A stretch of DNA of 64,000 bases from Nonomuraea gerenzanensis (GTDB lineage: Bacteria > Actinomycetota > Actinomycetes > Streptosporangiales > Streptosporangiaceae). Position numbers and translations under genes: made by a program. The stretch is from positions 11,462,501 through 11,526,500 of the forward strand of contig NZ_CP084058.1 of assembly GCF_020215645.1 (NCBI RefSeq), written 5' to 3'. Positions 8,588 through 16,821 of this stretch are shown piece by piece; within the stretch, counting starts at the first letter, position 1; each line of letters begins with the position of its first letter. The notes below the pieces were generated by a model, which was not told where the DNA came from, made no database searches, and saw only the letters and a list, made by a program, of their open reading frames with translations.

Positions 8588-8966
8588 GGCTGTGGTTCCT
8601 TTCCGCCGGCGAGCAGACCGTGTCGCGGTCACTGTGAGTGTTCGGTGTGAGCCGTTTCCGCAGCAGCGACGGCTACGCGCGGTCCGCGCCAAGCTGTTTC
8701 CAGGGTTTGCTGACTGGTCGCCCATCGCCGCCCGTGAGGGTCCGTGGCGGGCCATGGGCAAGCCCGCCAGGGCCCGTTGGCCGCGCGCTCGTTGCCAGGC
8801 AGTCGCGAAGACACACCCCGTAGGTTCTCGCTCCAGCGGGGCGGGAGTTGCGGAACGGGTGCTGCGGAACGGGTGCTGCGGAACGGGTGCTGCGGAACGG
8901 GTGCTGCGGCGCCGCTGACGGGCCGCGCCGCGGCAACCGAGTGTTCCTACCTGATGGAGTTCAGGG
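8588..8966. other. Intergenic with tandem repeat, no gene
   Basis: 379 bp between two minus-strand genes, holding the 5' region of the hydrolase gene. Apart from the four 14-bp repeats at 8850-8905, no gene, RNA or convincing promoter is seen. Confidence 0.5.
8850..8905. repeat. Four exact 14-bp tandem repeats
   Basis: GCGGAACGGGTGCT repeated four times without mismatch (8850-8863, 8864-8877, 8878-8891, 8892-8905), followed by GCGGCGCC. It lies about 260 bp upstream of the MBL-fold gene. The unit length is not a multiple of three and no gene covers it. Perfect identity suggests recent expansion. Confidence 0.9.
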
Positions 8967-10064
8967 TCATCGTGCGACGATGCGGTCGGCCATCTGCGGC
9001 TCGGTCTCCTGACCGTGGGTGAAGGCCTTGATGGAGACCTCCTGCACGGCGTTGCTCAGCTCACCGAACACCTTCTTGACCGGCGGGGTCTCATACAGCG
9101 GGGTGGCGGAGACGACCTTGTTGAACAGGCCGCCGAGCTGGGCGACGGAGTCCAGGACGGCGTTCCTGGGGATCTTCATCATGTCCGCGTAGGTGTCGCC
9201 GAGGGCCAGGCGCAGGAACGCGGCCACGGCACCGGGCACCCCCACATACTTCTGATAGAGGTCGATGCATTCGCGGGTGAGGTTGATGCCTTCGGGGCTG
9301 GAGGCCCACTCGTGCGGGCGGGCCTCGTGCCACAGCCGGCGCCCCTGCTCATACCCTTCGGGCAGGATACGGTCGGGCACGCCGAGGAAGTGCGCGACGA
9401 TGCGCCAGGCGTAGTAGAAGCCTTCGGCGTCGTCGGTCTTGACCTTGTAGCCGAGGTTGCCCATCGCGTCCAGGATGCCGATGGAGAAGACCAGGGCGGC
9501 GCCGGCGGTGTAGAGCTGGGAGACGGGCATGCCGTCGCGGGCCTGGTCCCACTGGCCGGAGCGCAAATGGAGCTGGCGGATGGCGGCGTGGATGAGCCGC
9601 ACCTTCTGGCAGGTGGGCACCAGCTTGGAGTGCGCGGTGAAGGCGTCCTCGTTGCCCATGCCGACGAACAACCGGGTCGACTGTGACAGGCGGCGGTGCG
9701 GCTGGCGCAGCACGTGGGTGGAGTCCAGGGTCTTGGCCCCCATCGGCGCCAGGTAGGTGCCGACCAGGCCCGCGGTGGCCTGCAGGGTCGAGGCCTCGCC
9801 CTGATAGCGCTGGAAGAACACCGCGGTGCGGGTCAGCTCGCCGGGGGTGACCCAGGAGGGGTACTGCCGGGTGGATTCCATGTAGTCGCGCAGCACGGCG
9901 GGCGCGCTCGTGGGGATGTCGGAGTCGGCGGCGCTGATCTGCCGGAAGACCTCGTTGACGGTGTTGACCTGGCCCGCGTCCAGGAGCTGGGTGACGACGT
10001 GGTCGGCCGGCGGGTCGCCCTCGTCCTTGAGCTGTTGCTTGAAGTCGGCGTAGCTGAGCGTCAT
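8967..10064 (-). CDS. MpaB-type (DUF2236) oxygenase
   Basis: 365 residues. The sequence belongs to the ER-bound oxygenase MpaB/latex-clearing-protein-like family (DUF2236), heme-containing oxygenases of diverse substrates. The conserved region RQPHRRLSQSTRLFVGMGNE and the later KVRLIHAAIRQLHLRS, with candidate heme-ligand His residues, are visible, then YYAWRIVAHFLGVPD. ATG 10064 has a strong GGAGGAG ribosome binding site. No signal peptide. The AT-rich stretch at about 10105-10145 (TAATTATCCTTATACG) upstream may be the promoter. Substrate unknown. Confidence 0.8.
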   Translation of the reverse strand: MTLSYADFKQQLKDEGDPPADHVVTQLLDAGQVNTVNEVFRQISAADSDIPTSAPAVLRDYMESTRQYPSWVTPGELTRTAVFFQRYQGEASTLQATAGLVGTYLAPMGAKTLDSTHVLRQPHRRLSQSTRLFVGMGNEDAFTAHSKLVPTCQKVRLIHAAIRQLHLRSGQWDQARDGMPVSQLYTAGAALVFSIGILDAMGNLGYKVKTDDAEGFYYAWRIVAHFLGVPDRILPEGYEQGRRLWHEARPHEWASSPEGINLTRECIDLYQKYVGVPGAVAAFLRLALGDTYADMMKIPRNAVLDSVAQLGGLFNKVVSATPLYETPPVKKVFGELSNAVQEVSIKAFTHGQETEPQMADRIVAR

Positions 10065-10448
10065 GGCTCCTCCGTGATCACGCGGTGGCCGGGTCTCCAC
10101 CCACCCGCCTCACTAGCTCTCTGTAATTATCCTTATACGTTATGTAGCGCTCGGAGTGCTGCGGCAGAGGGTGCCAGTTCTGAGCTCTCATGCGAGGCGG
10201 TGACGATGCGGCCGCCGCCCGCGGCGCCAGCAGCAGATCATGGAGATGCCTGCCCCCGTGGTCGCCGACGCGCCCAGCTGCCACGACCAGACCGCGACCG
10301 CCTCCCCCGGGGACGAGCGGGACACGGAGCCGCAACGCCGCCAGAGAGCGGGGATCAGTGACCATCGGGCTCGCTCATCCGCAACATCGGCAGCTGAGCA
10401 GGCGAGCGTGACCCTGCTGTCACCGGACCGCCGATTCTCCAGCGGGAG
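10065..10448. other. Intergenic, no gene seen
   Basis: 384 bp upstream of the MpaB-type gene. The only notable part is the AT-rich patch at 10105-10145, a plausible minus-strand promoter. No supported coding frame. Confidence 0.5.
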
Positions 10449-10755
10449 ACGCTCTTCGGCGGGCATGGGACAGGCGGTGGTCGGTGTGGACGAGCTGGCA
10501 GGTGATGGTGAGTTCGCGCCGGTCGGTGTCGTGGTCGATCCAGCGCAGGCCGGCTACCTCGGCGCGCCGCAGATCGCGCGGAGCGATCAGCCACCACAGC
10601 GCGAACAGCCGGTCATCCGGCGCTCCCTCGAGCGACTGAGCGAGATCGTGGGTGGCCTGCCGCGCTGCCCCGGCCGTGGGGCAGCCGCTGTGGCGCAGTC
10701 GCTGCCGCCGTCCGGACGCATCCGTCACCTGGACGGTGGAGCACCAGCTGCCGTG
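10449..10755 (-). pseudogene. Internally deleted integrase remnant
   Basis: Minus-strand translation reads GRRQRLRHSGCPTAGAARQA, then THDLAQSLEGAPDDRLFALW, then DLRRAEVAGLRWIDHDTDRR. Both parts are close to the integrase at 3238-4543, but the N-terminal piece is joined directly to the catalytic-domain piece. About 458 bp of the integrase (corresponding to 3848-4305) are absent, as are both ends. It is a scrap of a second related integrase, not functional. Confidence 0.8.
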
Positions 10756-10756
10756 G

Positions 10757-10832
10757 GCCTCAGCTCGGCCTCGCCCGGACGGACCTCGCTGGTCTGCGGG
10801 ACGATACCGGCGTCGGTCATCGAGCGGGTTGA
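10757..10832 (-). repeat. Duplicated fragment of DEAD-box helicase 3' end
   Basis: About 75 bp (from GCCTCAGCTCGGCCTCGCCC) match 11124-11198 inside the helicase gene with only a few substitutions. It encodes DAGIVPQTSEVRPGEAELR against DAGIVPQTSEVRSGEAELR in the intact gene. It abuts the integrase scrap at 10755. The 190 bp from here to the helicase stop hold no recognised gene. Confidence 0.8.
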
Positions 10833-11023
10833 GGATGACATCGCGGACGTGAGGGGCGATGTCCCGGGCTGGTCAGGGGCGGTTGAGACCTTGGTGAAGC
10901 AGAGCCAGGATCTGCTGTCGTCTGCGGCGCCCGGCGCGATGGGCGACTGGCTCAAGGCCGAGAGACACCATGTATCTCGCTGGGCCGGCAGCCCACCTGG
11001 CCTTGGGCGAGCCCCATCCGCTG

Positions 11024-12451
11024 CTACCGGAATCGTCTGCCGTTCCGTCCCGACCGACGACTGGCAACCGGTGCGGTGACGGTCACGGGGATGCCTGAGG
11101 GAGTCTGGGCGCCCGTGATCCGCCTCAGCTCGGCCTCGCCCGAACGGACCTCGCTGGTCTGCGGGACGATACCGGCGTCGGCCATCAAGCGGGTCATGTC
11201 ACGGCGCTGGTTGGGCAGCACCAGCGTGACGACGCTGCCGGACTCGCCGGCGCGGGCGGTGCGGCCACCGCGGTGCAGGTAGTCCTTGTGGTCGTTCGGC
11301 GGGTCGACGTTGACGACGAGGTCGAGGTTGTCGACGTGGATGCCGCGGGCCGCGACGTTGGTCGCCACCAGCGCCGTGACGTGGCCGCTCTTGAACTGGG
11401 CGAGGGTGCGGGTGCGCTGGGGCTGGGACTTGCCTCCGTGCAGCGCGGCGGCGCGCACTCCGCTGTTCAGCAACTGTTCGGTGAGCCGGTCCACAGCGTG
11501 CTTGGTGTCCAGGAACATGATCACCCGGCCGTCGCGAGCAGCGATCTCCACAGTGGTGGCCTGTTTGTCGGCCCCCTGGACGTGCAGCACGTGGTGCTCC
11601 ATCGTGGTGACCGCGCCCGCCGAGGGGTCGACCGAATGGACCACCGGGTCGTTCAGATAGCGGCGGACCAGCAGATCGACGTTGCGGTCCAAAGTGGCGG
11701 AGAACAGCATGCGCTGGCCATCTGGGCGCACCTGGTCGAGCAGGTGGGTGATCTGCGGCATGAAGCCCATGTCAGCCATCTGGTCGGCCTCATCCAGCAC
11801 GGTGATGCCGACCTGGTCCAGGCAGCAGTCGCCGCGCTGGATGAGATCCCTGAGCCGTCCCGGGGTCGCGATGACGACCTCGGCACCGGTGCGCAGCGCA
11901 TGGGCCTGGCGGCTGATCGACATGCCGCCGACGACCGTGGCCAGCCGCAGCTTCAGTGCTTGGGCGTACGGCGTGAGCGCATCGGTGACCTGCTGGGCCA
12001 GTTCCCTCGTGGGGACGAGGATCAGGGCGAGCGGGCGCCGCGATTGTGCCCGCTGTCCGGAGGTGCGCACGAGCAGGGCCAGGCCGAAGGCGAGCGTCTT
12101 GCCCGACCCGGTGCGCCCCCGCCCCAGGACGTCCCGGCCGGCCAGGGAGTTGGGCAGCGTGGCCGCCTGGATCGGGAACGGTTCGTTCAAGCCCAGGCCG
12201 GTGAGCACCTTCAGCACTGCGGGCGGCATGCTCAGCTCAGCGAATGTCGCGGCTGCCGGCAGCGCCGGGGTTGCGGTGACCGGCAGCGCGAACTCTCTCT
12301 GGAGCGCGGCCGGACGCCGCCCGTTGCCGGACCGGTTGGAGGCGCCTGAACGGCCCTGAGCCGGAGAGCTGGATCGGCCGCCCCTGCTTCGGGCGGAGCC
12401 GCCCGTACGGGGCGAAGAATTGCGATCGTGAGCGCGAGTTGCGTGGTTCAT
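11024..12451 (-). CDS. DEAD-box ATP-dependent RNA helicase
   Basis: 475 residues with all family motifs: Q-motif FPIQ, motif I GRTGSGKT, Ia PTRELA, Ib TPGR, II DEAD, III SAT, V ATNVAARGIHVDN and VI HRGGRTARAG. The N-terminal 50 residues are Arg/Ser/Gly-rich (RGGRSSSPAQGRSGAS) and the C-terminus ends SRRSGRNGRRFR, both basic and likely RNA-binding. ATG 12451 follows GAGGAAGG. It is one gene upstream of a cold-shock protein on the same strand, suggesting a role in unwinding cold-stabilised RNA or in ribosome assembly (inference). A short copy of its 3' end lies at 10757-10832. Confidence 0.93.
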   Translation of the reverse strand: MNHATRAHDRNSSPRTGGSARSRGGRSSSPAQGRSGASNRSGNGRRPAALQREFALPVTATPALPAAATFAELSMPPAVLKVLTGLGLNEPFPIQAATLPNSLAGRDVLGRGRTGSGKTLAFGLALLVRTSGQRAQSRRPLALILVPTRELAQQVTDALTPYAQALKLRLATVVGGMSISRQAHALRTGAEVVIATPGRLRDLIQRGDCCLDQVGITVLDEADQMADMGFMPQITHLLDQVRPDGQRMLFSATLDRNVDLLVRRYLNDPVVHSVDPSAGAVTTMEHHVLHVQGADKQATTVEIAARDGRVIMFLDTKHAVDRLTEQLLNSGVRAAALHGGKSQPQRTRTLAQFKSGHVTALVATNVAARGIHVDNLDLVVNVDPPNDHKDYLHRGGRTARAGESGSVVTLVLPNQRRDMTRLMADAGIVPQTSEVRSGEAELRRITGAQTPSGIPVTVTAPVASRRSGRNGRRFR

Positions 12452-12805
12452 GCAGAACCTTCCTCGATGCGGCACGTGTCAGGCGATCCTCGACGCGATG
12501 AGCGGCCCAAGAACAGCTGGCACGAGCCTCAGAAAGACGAGTCGGACCGGCGGGAACAGCCTGGGTCCGTACGTCGAAATGGTCGGCTTTCGCCGGGAAG
12601 AACGCGGCTGTGATGCCGCGCCGTAGAACTGGAGCGGGCCTATGCCCGAACCGGAGCCATCGGTGGTGCATCCGGCGTGCGGCGGAAGAACAGACACGCT
12701 GCGCTTCTCGGGGGGTGAGGTCGTCACGGCACGATGGATGCCACAAAAGCAACGCGCCGGGGACCGCGCCCTGCGGCGCGAGCCCCGGCTACGTGGTGCG
12801 CGGTG
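12452..12805. other. Long leader of helicase gene; contains cspA terminator
   Basis: 354 bp between cspA and the helicase gene (both minus strand). The part next to cspA holds a strong hairpin at 12756-12789. The rest is probably promoter and leader of the helicase gene. No supported coding frame. Confidence 0.5.
12756..12789 (-). terminator. Terminator-like hairpin after cspA
   Basis: GCCGGGG...CCCCGGC outer arms with an inner CGCGCC/GGCGCG stem and a GCAG-type loop. It starts about 17 bp beyond the cspA stop. No long T-tract, as is common in actinomycetes. Confidence 0.55.
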
Positions 12806-13012
12806 TCAGGCGGGAACGATGTTCTCGGCCTGCGGGCCCTTCTGGCCCTGCGTGACGTCGAAGGCCACCTTCTGGCCCTCGCGCAGCTCACGGTAGCCGC
12901 CGTTGGCGACGATGTTGGAGTAGTGCGCGAAGACGTCGGCGCCGCCGCCGTCCTGCTCGATGAAGCCGAAGCCCTTTTCCGCGTTGAACCACTTCACGGT
13001 GCCAGAAGCCAT
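12806..13012 (-). CDS. cspA: Cold-shock protein, CspA family
   Basis: 68-residue single cold-shock domain. [20 protein letters not shown] and DVFAHYSNI carry the RNP1 and RNP2 aromatic residues that stack on single-stranded nucleic acid, and the end is [17 protein letters not shown]. It acts as an RNA/ssDNA chaperone in the cytoplasm. ATG 13012 has AAGGAGAT nine bases upstream. The upstream region (13013-13190) is relatively AT-rich and could form the long structured leader known for cspA-type mRNAs, though no specific fold is claimed. Confidence 0.95.
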   Translation of the reverse strand: MASGTVKWFNAEKGFGFIEQDGGGADVFAHYSNIVANGGYRELREGQKVAFDVTQGQKGPQAENIVPA

Positions 13013-13246
13013 GTTGATCTCCTTTGATGGGTGCAAAGCCGGAATCCGCATCCGAACGGATTCCGCGTCGCCGCGATAGGACCACACACCCGGAGATGAC
13101 CGGAGAACAAAAAATGCACCTGAGGCTACATACCGTCAGGTGCACACAAGTCTTTATGGGTACCACAACTGCAACTGAGCCCAATCTAGCACATGTGCCG
13201 TCGTGCTGCGGGCGCAGTCCTGAATCGGCGATGACGGCGTGCGACG

Positions 13247-13975
13247 TCAGCCGCGCCTCGTGACCGCCGTCGCGAACCAGCGCGTGATGGTGGCCGGGTG
13301 GGTGATGGCGGTGCCGACGACGACGGCGTGCGCGCCGAGCCTGACCGCCTCGGCCGCCTGTTCCGGCGTGTGGTAGCGCCCCTCGGCGATCAGCGGGACG
13401 GGCAGCTCGCCGGCGAGTTCCGCGACCAGGTCGAGGTCAGGACCGGGAGGGGCCTGGGAAACCTCTGACGAGGTGCCCCCTGCCCGGCGGGAGTACGGGG
13501 TGTAGCCGGCCAGGGTCGTGCCGATCACGTCCGCGCCCGCCTCGGCGGCGGCCAGCCCTTCCTCGCGGGTGGAGACGTCCGCCATGACCAGCCGACCGGT
13601 GCGCTTGTGCACCGCCTTGATCGTCCGGGCGAGCGTCCGGCCGTCGGGACGCGGGCGGCGCGTGCCGTCCAGGGCCACGATGTCGGCCCCCGTGGCGGCG
13701 ACCGCGAGGGCGTGGCCGAGGGTGGGCGTGATGAAGACGTCGCCGTCGCCGTCCTTCCACAGGCCGATGAGCGGCAGGTCCAGTGCCGCCCGGATGCGCC
13801 GCAGATCCTCCAGTCCCTGGGCGCGGATGCCCGCGGCCCCGCCCGCCGCGACCGCCTGGGCCATGCGGCACATCGTGTCGGGATCGCGCATGGGTTCGCC
13901 GGGATAGGCCTGGCAGGAGACCACGAGCCGGCCGCGAATCGCTTCGAGCGCTGGATGCGTGACCGTCGAAGTCAC
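13247..13975 (-). CDS. nanE: N-acylglucosamine-6-phosphate 2-epimerase
   Basis: 242 residues, TIM-barrel NanE family: LVVSCQAYPGEPMRD, GLWKDGDGDVFITPT, MADVSTREEGLAAAEAGAD and IGTTLAGYTPYSRR, then IAEGRYHTPEQAAEAVRLGA. It converts ManNAc-6-phosphate to GlcNAc-6-phosphate in sialic-acid catabolism. GTG 13975 follows GGGAGGA. It is the last gene of an eight-gene-long minus-strand operon with the kinase and lyase just upstream (25-bp gap). A short Pro/Ser insertion (SSEVSQAPPGPDLD) lies near residue 170. Confidence 0.9.
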   Translation of the reverse strand: MTSTVTHPALEAIRGRLVVSCQAYPGEPMRDPDTMCRMAQAVAAGGAAGIRAQGLEDLRRIRAALDLPLIGLWKDGDGDVFITPTLGHALAVAATGADIVALDGTRRPRPDGRTLARTIKAVHKRTGRLVMADVSTREEGLAAAEAGADVIGTTLAGYTPYSRRAGGTSSEVSQAPPGPDLDLVAELAGELPVPLIAEGRYHTPEQAAEAVRLGAHAVVVGTAITHPATITRWFATAVTRRG

Positions 13976-14000
13976 AAGTCCTCCCTGGTTGGGGCAACGG

Positions 14001-14909
14001 TCATGGGAGCAGGGTGAAGGCCAGGCGGGCGGCGCCGAGGAGAGCCGCGTCCGCGCCGAGGGCGGCCGGGACGACGGGGACGTCCCGCAGGGCGGGCAGC
14101 ACCTCTGTAGCGATGGCCGCGCGCAGCGGCTGCCACCAGGGCTCGCCGCAGTTCGGGACGCCTCCCCCGATCACCACGATCTCCGGGTCGATGACGTTCA
14201 TCAACCCGCCGATCGCGTGTCCGGCCGCCGTCCCGCCGAAGGCCAGCACGGCGGCGGCGACCGGTTCGCCTGCCGCGGCCAGGCGGGCCACCTCGGCGAG
14301 GTGCGCCGCGTCCGTCTCTGACCGGCTCCGGAACCGGGCGAGCAGGGCCGGTCCTGAGGCGACCGCTTCCACGTGGCCCTGCCCTCCACACGCGCAGGCC
14401 ACCCCGGCCGCCGCGGCCACGGGCACGTGCCCGGCGTGACCGGCCACCCCGTGTGCCCCGTGCCGCACGTGCCCGCCGAGGACGGTCGAGGCGCCGATGC
14501 CGGTGCCGACGGCGATCAGCAGGACGTCGGCGTACCCTGCGGCGGCGCCGCGCCACTGCTCGCCGAGCGCGTGCGCGTGCACGTCGTTGTCGACGGCGAC
14601 CGGCAGGCCGAGCCTGCGGGACAGCTCGCCGCGCAGGTCGGTCCCGGCCCATCCGGGAAGGGCCTGGGTCGCGGACACCACCACGCCGCGCCGCCGGTCG
14701 ATCACCCCGGCGGCGCCGACACCGACCGCCGCCACCACCTCGGTCCCGCCCACGGTGCGGACGAGGTCGGTGGCGGTGGTGAGGATGGCGTCCGGGCCCT
14801 CCATGGCAGGGGTGGGGCGGGTGGCGTGATCCAGGACGGTCCCGGACCGATCGGCCAGGGCGACGGCCATCTTCGTGCCGCCGATGTCCAGGCCGGCCAC
14901 GAGGCTCAC
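14001..14909 (-). CDS. nanK: ROK-family kinase, probable N-acetylmannosamine kinase
   Basis: 302 residues. The ATP-binding DIGGTK is at the N-terminus. VDNDVHAHALGE carries the catalytic Asp, GTGIGAS the second phosphate loop, and CACGGQGHVE the ROK zinc motif, with His in the third ligand position (a variation the family allows). It phosphorylates ManNAc to ManNAc-6-phosphate, the step between the lyase and the epimerase that flank it. GTG 14909 overlaps the lyase stop (GTGA), so translation is coupled. Sugar specificity is inferred from context; glucokinase-like ROK proteins share all motifs. Confidence 0.85.
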   Translation of the reverse strand: MSLVAGLDIGGTKMAVALADRSGTVLDHATRPTPAMEGPDAILTTATDLVRTVGGTEVVAAVGVGAAGVIDRRRGVVVSATQALPGWAGTDLRGELSRRLGLPVAVDNDVHAHALGEQWRGAAAGYADVLLIAVGTGIGASTVLGGHVRHGAHGVAGHAGHVPVAAAAGVACACGGQGHVEAVASGPALLARFRSRSETDAAHLAEVARLAAAGEPVAAAVLAFGGTAAGHAIGGLMNVIDPEIVVIGGGVPNCGEPWWQPLRAAIATEVLPALRDVPVVPAALGADAALLGAARLAFTLLP

Positions 14910-15835
14910 AGCAGCCCGGCTTCTTCGAGACAGGCGGCCACGGCGCGGGTCTCCTCGCCGGTCAGCTCCCGCATGGGCGCGGCCACGGCAGCGCCGTCGA
15001 TGACGCCGCGCAGGGCCAGCGCGGTCTTGAACGCTCCGACGCCCCGCGTGCTGCCGCCCGCGGTGGCCGGGGAGGCGGCCTCGACGATGCGGAACAGCCG
15101 GGTCAGGCGGTCCTGCTCGGCCCTGGCCTCGGCCCACCGCTGCTCGGCGCACGCCTGGAGCAGGCGTACGTACCCGTGCGGGTCGACGTTGCCGAGCCCG
15201 GGCACCGCGCCGTCGGCACCGGCCAGCATCATCGCGTCCACCACCAGCTCGTGGCCGGTCAGCGCCGAGAACCCGGCGAGCCCGGCGCTGCCCAGCACCA
15301 CCTGGCGGAAGCCGGCGTCGTCGCCGCTGGAGTCCTTCAGCCCGGCCACGACGCCGTCGGCGGCCAGCGACAGCACGAGGTCGGCGGCGAGCTTGGTGTG
15401 CACGGACACCGGTACGTCGTAGGCCAGCAGCGGCAGGTCAACGGCCGCCGCGACGGTGCGGAAGTGGCGGTCGACCTCGACGGGGTGGATGCGGGCGTAG
15501 AACGGCGCCGTCGCCACGACGGCGTCCGCGCCGAGCTTGGCGGCGATCTCCGCCCGCTCGATCACGCGGCTGGTGGTCGTCTCGATGCACCCGGCGATCA
15601 CGGGCACCCGGCCGGCGGCCGCCCGGACCGCGACCTCCAGCGCCTTGTCCCGCCGGGCGTCGGTGAGGAAGGCCGCCTCACCGGAGCTGCCGAGTGCGAA
15701 CAGGCCGCTCACGCCCGCCTCGATCAGGAAGTCGATCAGCCGCTCCAGCGAAGTCGCGTCCACCTCGCCGTCCGAGGTCAGCGGGGTGACGACGGGCGGG
15801 ATGACGCCGCCGAAGCGGGGGTTGCGGGGGCTCAA
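14906..15835 (-). CDS. nanA: DapA/NanA-family lyase, probable N-acetylneuraminate lyase
   Basis: 309 residues, class I aldolase of the dihydrodipicolinate synthase/N-acetylneuraminate lyase family: GLFALGSSGEAAFLT (GxxGE substrate loop), LAYDVPVSVHT (catalytic Tyr) and GLKDSSGDD (Schiff-base Lys). In this operon it most likely splits sialic acid into ManNAc and pyruvate. TTG 15835 is chosen because it overlaps the preceding ABC gene's stop (TTGA) and has AAGGAG eight bases upstream. Other members use different keto acids, so the exact substrate rests on the nanE/nanK/sialidase neighbourhood. Confidence 0.8.
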   Translation of the reverse strand: MSPRNPRFGGVIPPVVTPLTSDGEVDATSLERLIDFLIEAGVSGLFALGSSGEAAFLTDARRDKALEVAVRAAAGRVPVIAGCIETTTSRVIERAEIAAKLGADAVVATAPFYARIHPVEVDRHFRTVAAAVDLPLLAYDVPVSVHTKLAADLVLSLAADGVVAGLKDSSGDDAGFRQVVLGSAGLAGFSALTGHELVVDAMMLAGADGAVPGLGNVDPHGYVRLLQACAEQRWAEARAEQDRLTRLFRIVEAASPATAGGSTRGVGAFKTALALRGVIDGAAVAAPMRELTGEETRAVAACLEEAGLL

Positions 15836-16821
15836 AGCAGGCTCCTTACGGGTGACTCGGGACGGATGCAGTGCCAGGCGTGCGCGCCGTCCGTCTCCTC
15901 GCGGGTGGCGGGCGGGAACTCCTGCGCGCACTCCTCATCGGCCTTCCAGCAGCGGGTGCGGAACGGGCACCCGGACGGCGGATGGGTGGCCGACGGGACC
16001 GGGCCGGTGAGCACGATCCGGTCGGCGTCGTCGAGCAGGCTGGGCGTGGCGGAGAAGAGGGCTCGCGTGTACGGGTGGCGCATGCGGCCGGTCACATCAC
16101 CGGCCGGCCCCTCCTCGACCACCCGGCCGAGGTACATGACCGCGATCCGGTCGGCCAGATAGCGGACGGTCTGGATGTCGTGAGAGATGAACACGAGCCC
16201 GAGCCCCAGCTCCGTACGCAGGTCGAGGAGCAGGTTGAGCACCTGGGCGCGTACGGAGACATCGAGGGCGCTGGTGGGCTCGTCGGCGACGATCACGTCG
16301 GGCCGCAGCGCCAGCGCCCGCGCCACGGCGACGCGCTGCCGCTGGCCGCCGGACAGCGCGCCGGGCAGCGCGTCGGCGACGTGGCCGGGCAGGCCGACCA
16401 GGTCGAGCAACTCGCGTACGCGGGCGTCGCGCTCCCCGGGGGTGCCGCGCCGGTGCACGTCGAGCGGGTCGCGCAGGATGCGGCGCACGGACAGGCGCGG
16501 GTTCAGCGCGGTGGAGGCGTCCTGGAACACCATGGCCACGGCGGCTCCGAAGTCCTCGCGCCGGCGGCGGGGTGGCAGCGTCCACAGGTCCTCACCGCGG
16601 AAGCGCACGGTTCCCGAGGTGGGCTGCTGCAGGCCGACCAGCACCTTGGCCAGCGTCGACTTGCCGCAGCCGGACTCGCCGACGACACCGAGGATCTCGC
16701 CGCGGCCCACGGAGACGGTGGCGTCGCTGAGCGCGTACACCTTGTCGCGGCGGATCAGGCCGCCGCTGCGGGCGGTGTGCACCACGTGGACGTGGTCGAG
16801 GCTGACGACGGGTTCGGTCAC
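15832..16821 (-). CDS. Oligopeptide-type ABC transporter ATPase (DppF-like)
   Basis: 329 residues. Walker A GESGCGKST, Q-loop, signature LSGGQRQRVAVARAL, Walker B VIVADEPTSALD and H-loop FISHD are intact. The C-terminal oligopeptide-transporter cysteine segment (GCPFRTRCWKADEEC) identifies the peptide/nickel importer subfamily, whose members also import sialic acid (SatABCD type). Start GTG 16821 overlaps the stop of the upstream fusion gene. It partners the ATPase half of that protein. Confidence 0.9.
   Translation of the reverse strand: MTEPVVSLDHVHVVHTARSGGLIRRDKVYALSDATVSVGRGEILGVVGESGCGKSTLAKVLVGLQQPTSGTVRFRGEDLWTLPPRRRREDFGAAVAMVFQDASTALNPRLSVRRILRDPLDVHRRGTPGERDARVRELLDLVGLPGHVADALPGALSGGQRQRVAVARALALRPDVIVADEPTSALDVSVRAQVLNLLLDLRTELGLGLVFISHDIQTVRYLADRIAVMYLGRVVEEGPAGDVTGRMRHPYTRALFSATPSLLDDADRIVLTGPVPSATHPPSGCPFRTRCWKADEECAQEFPPATREETDGAHAWHCIRPESPVRSLL

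Noticed and set aside
8850..8905. CRISPR array
   Set aside because: The 14-bp units are contiguous with no spacers. No cas genes are present in the window.
10833..11023. Coding frames between the helicase-end duplicate and the helicase gene
   Set aside because: No recognisable protein or start signal on either strand; probably element debris.
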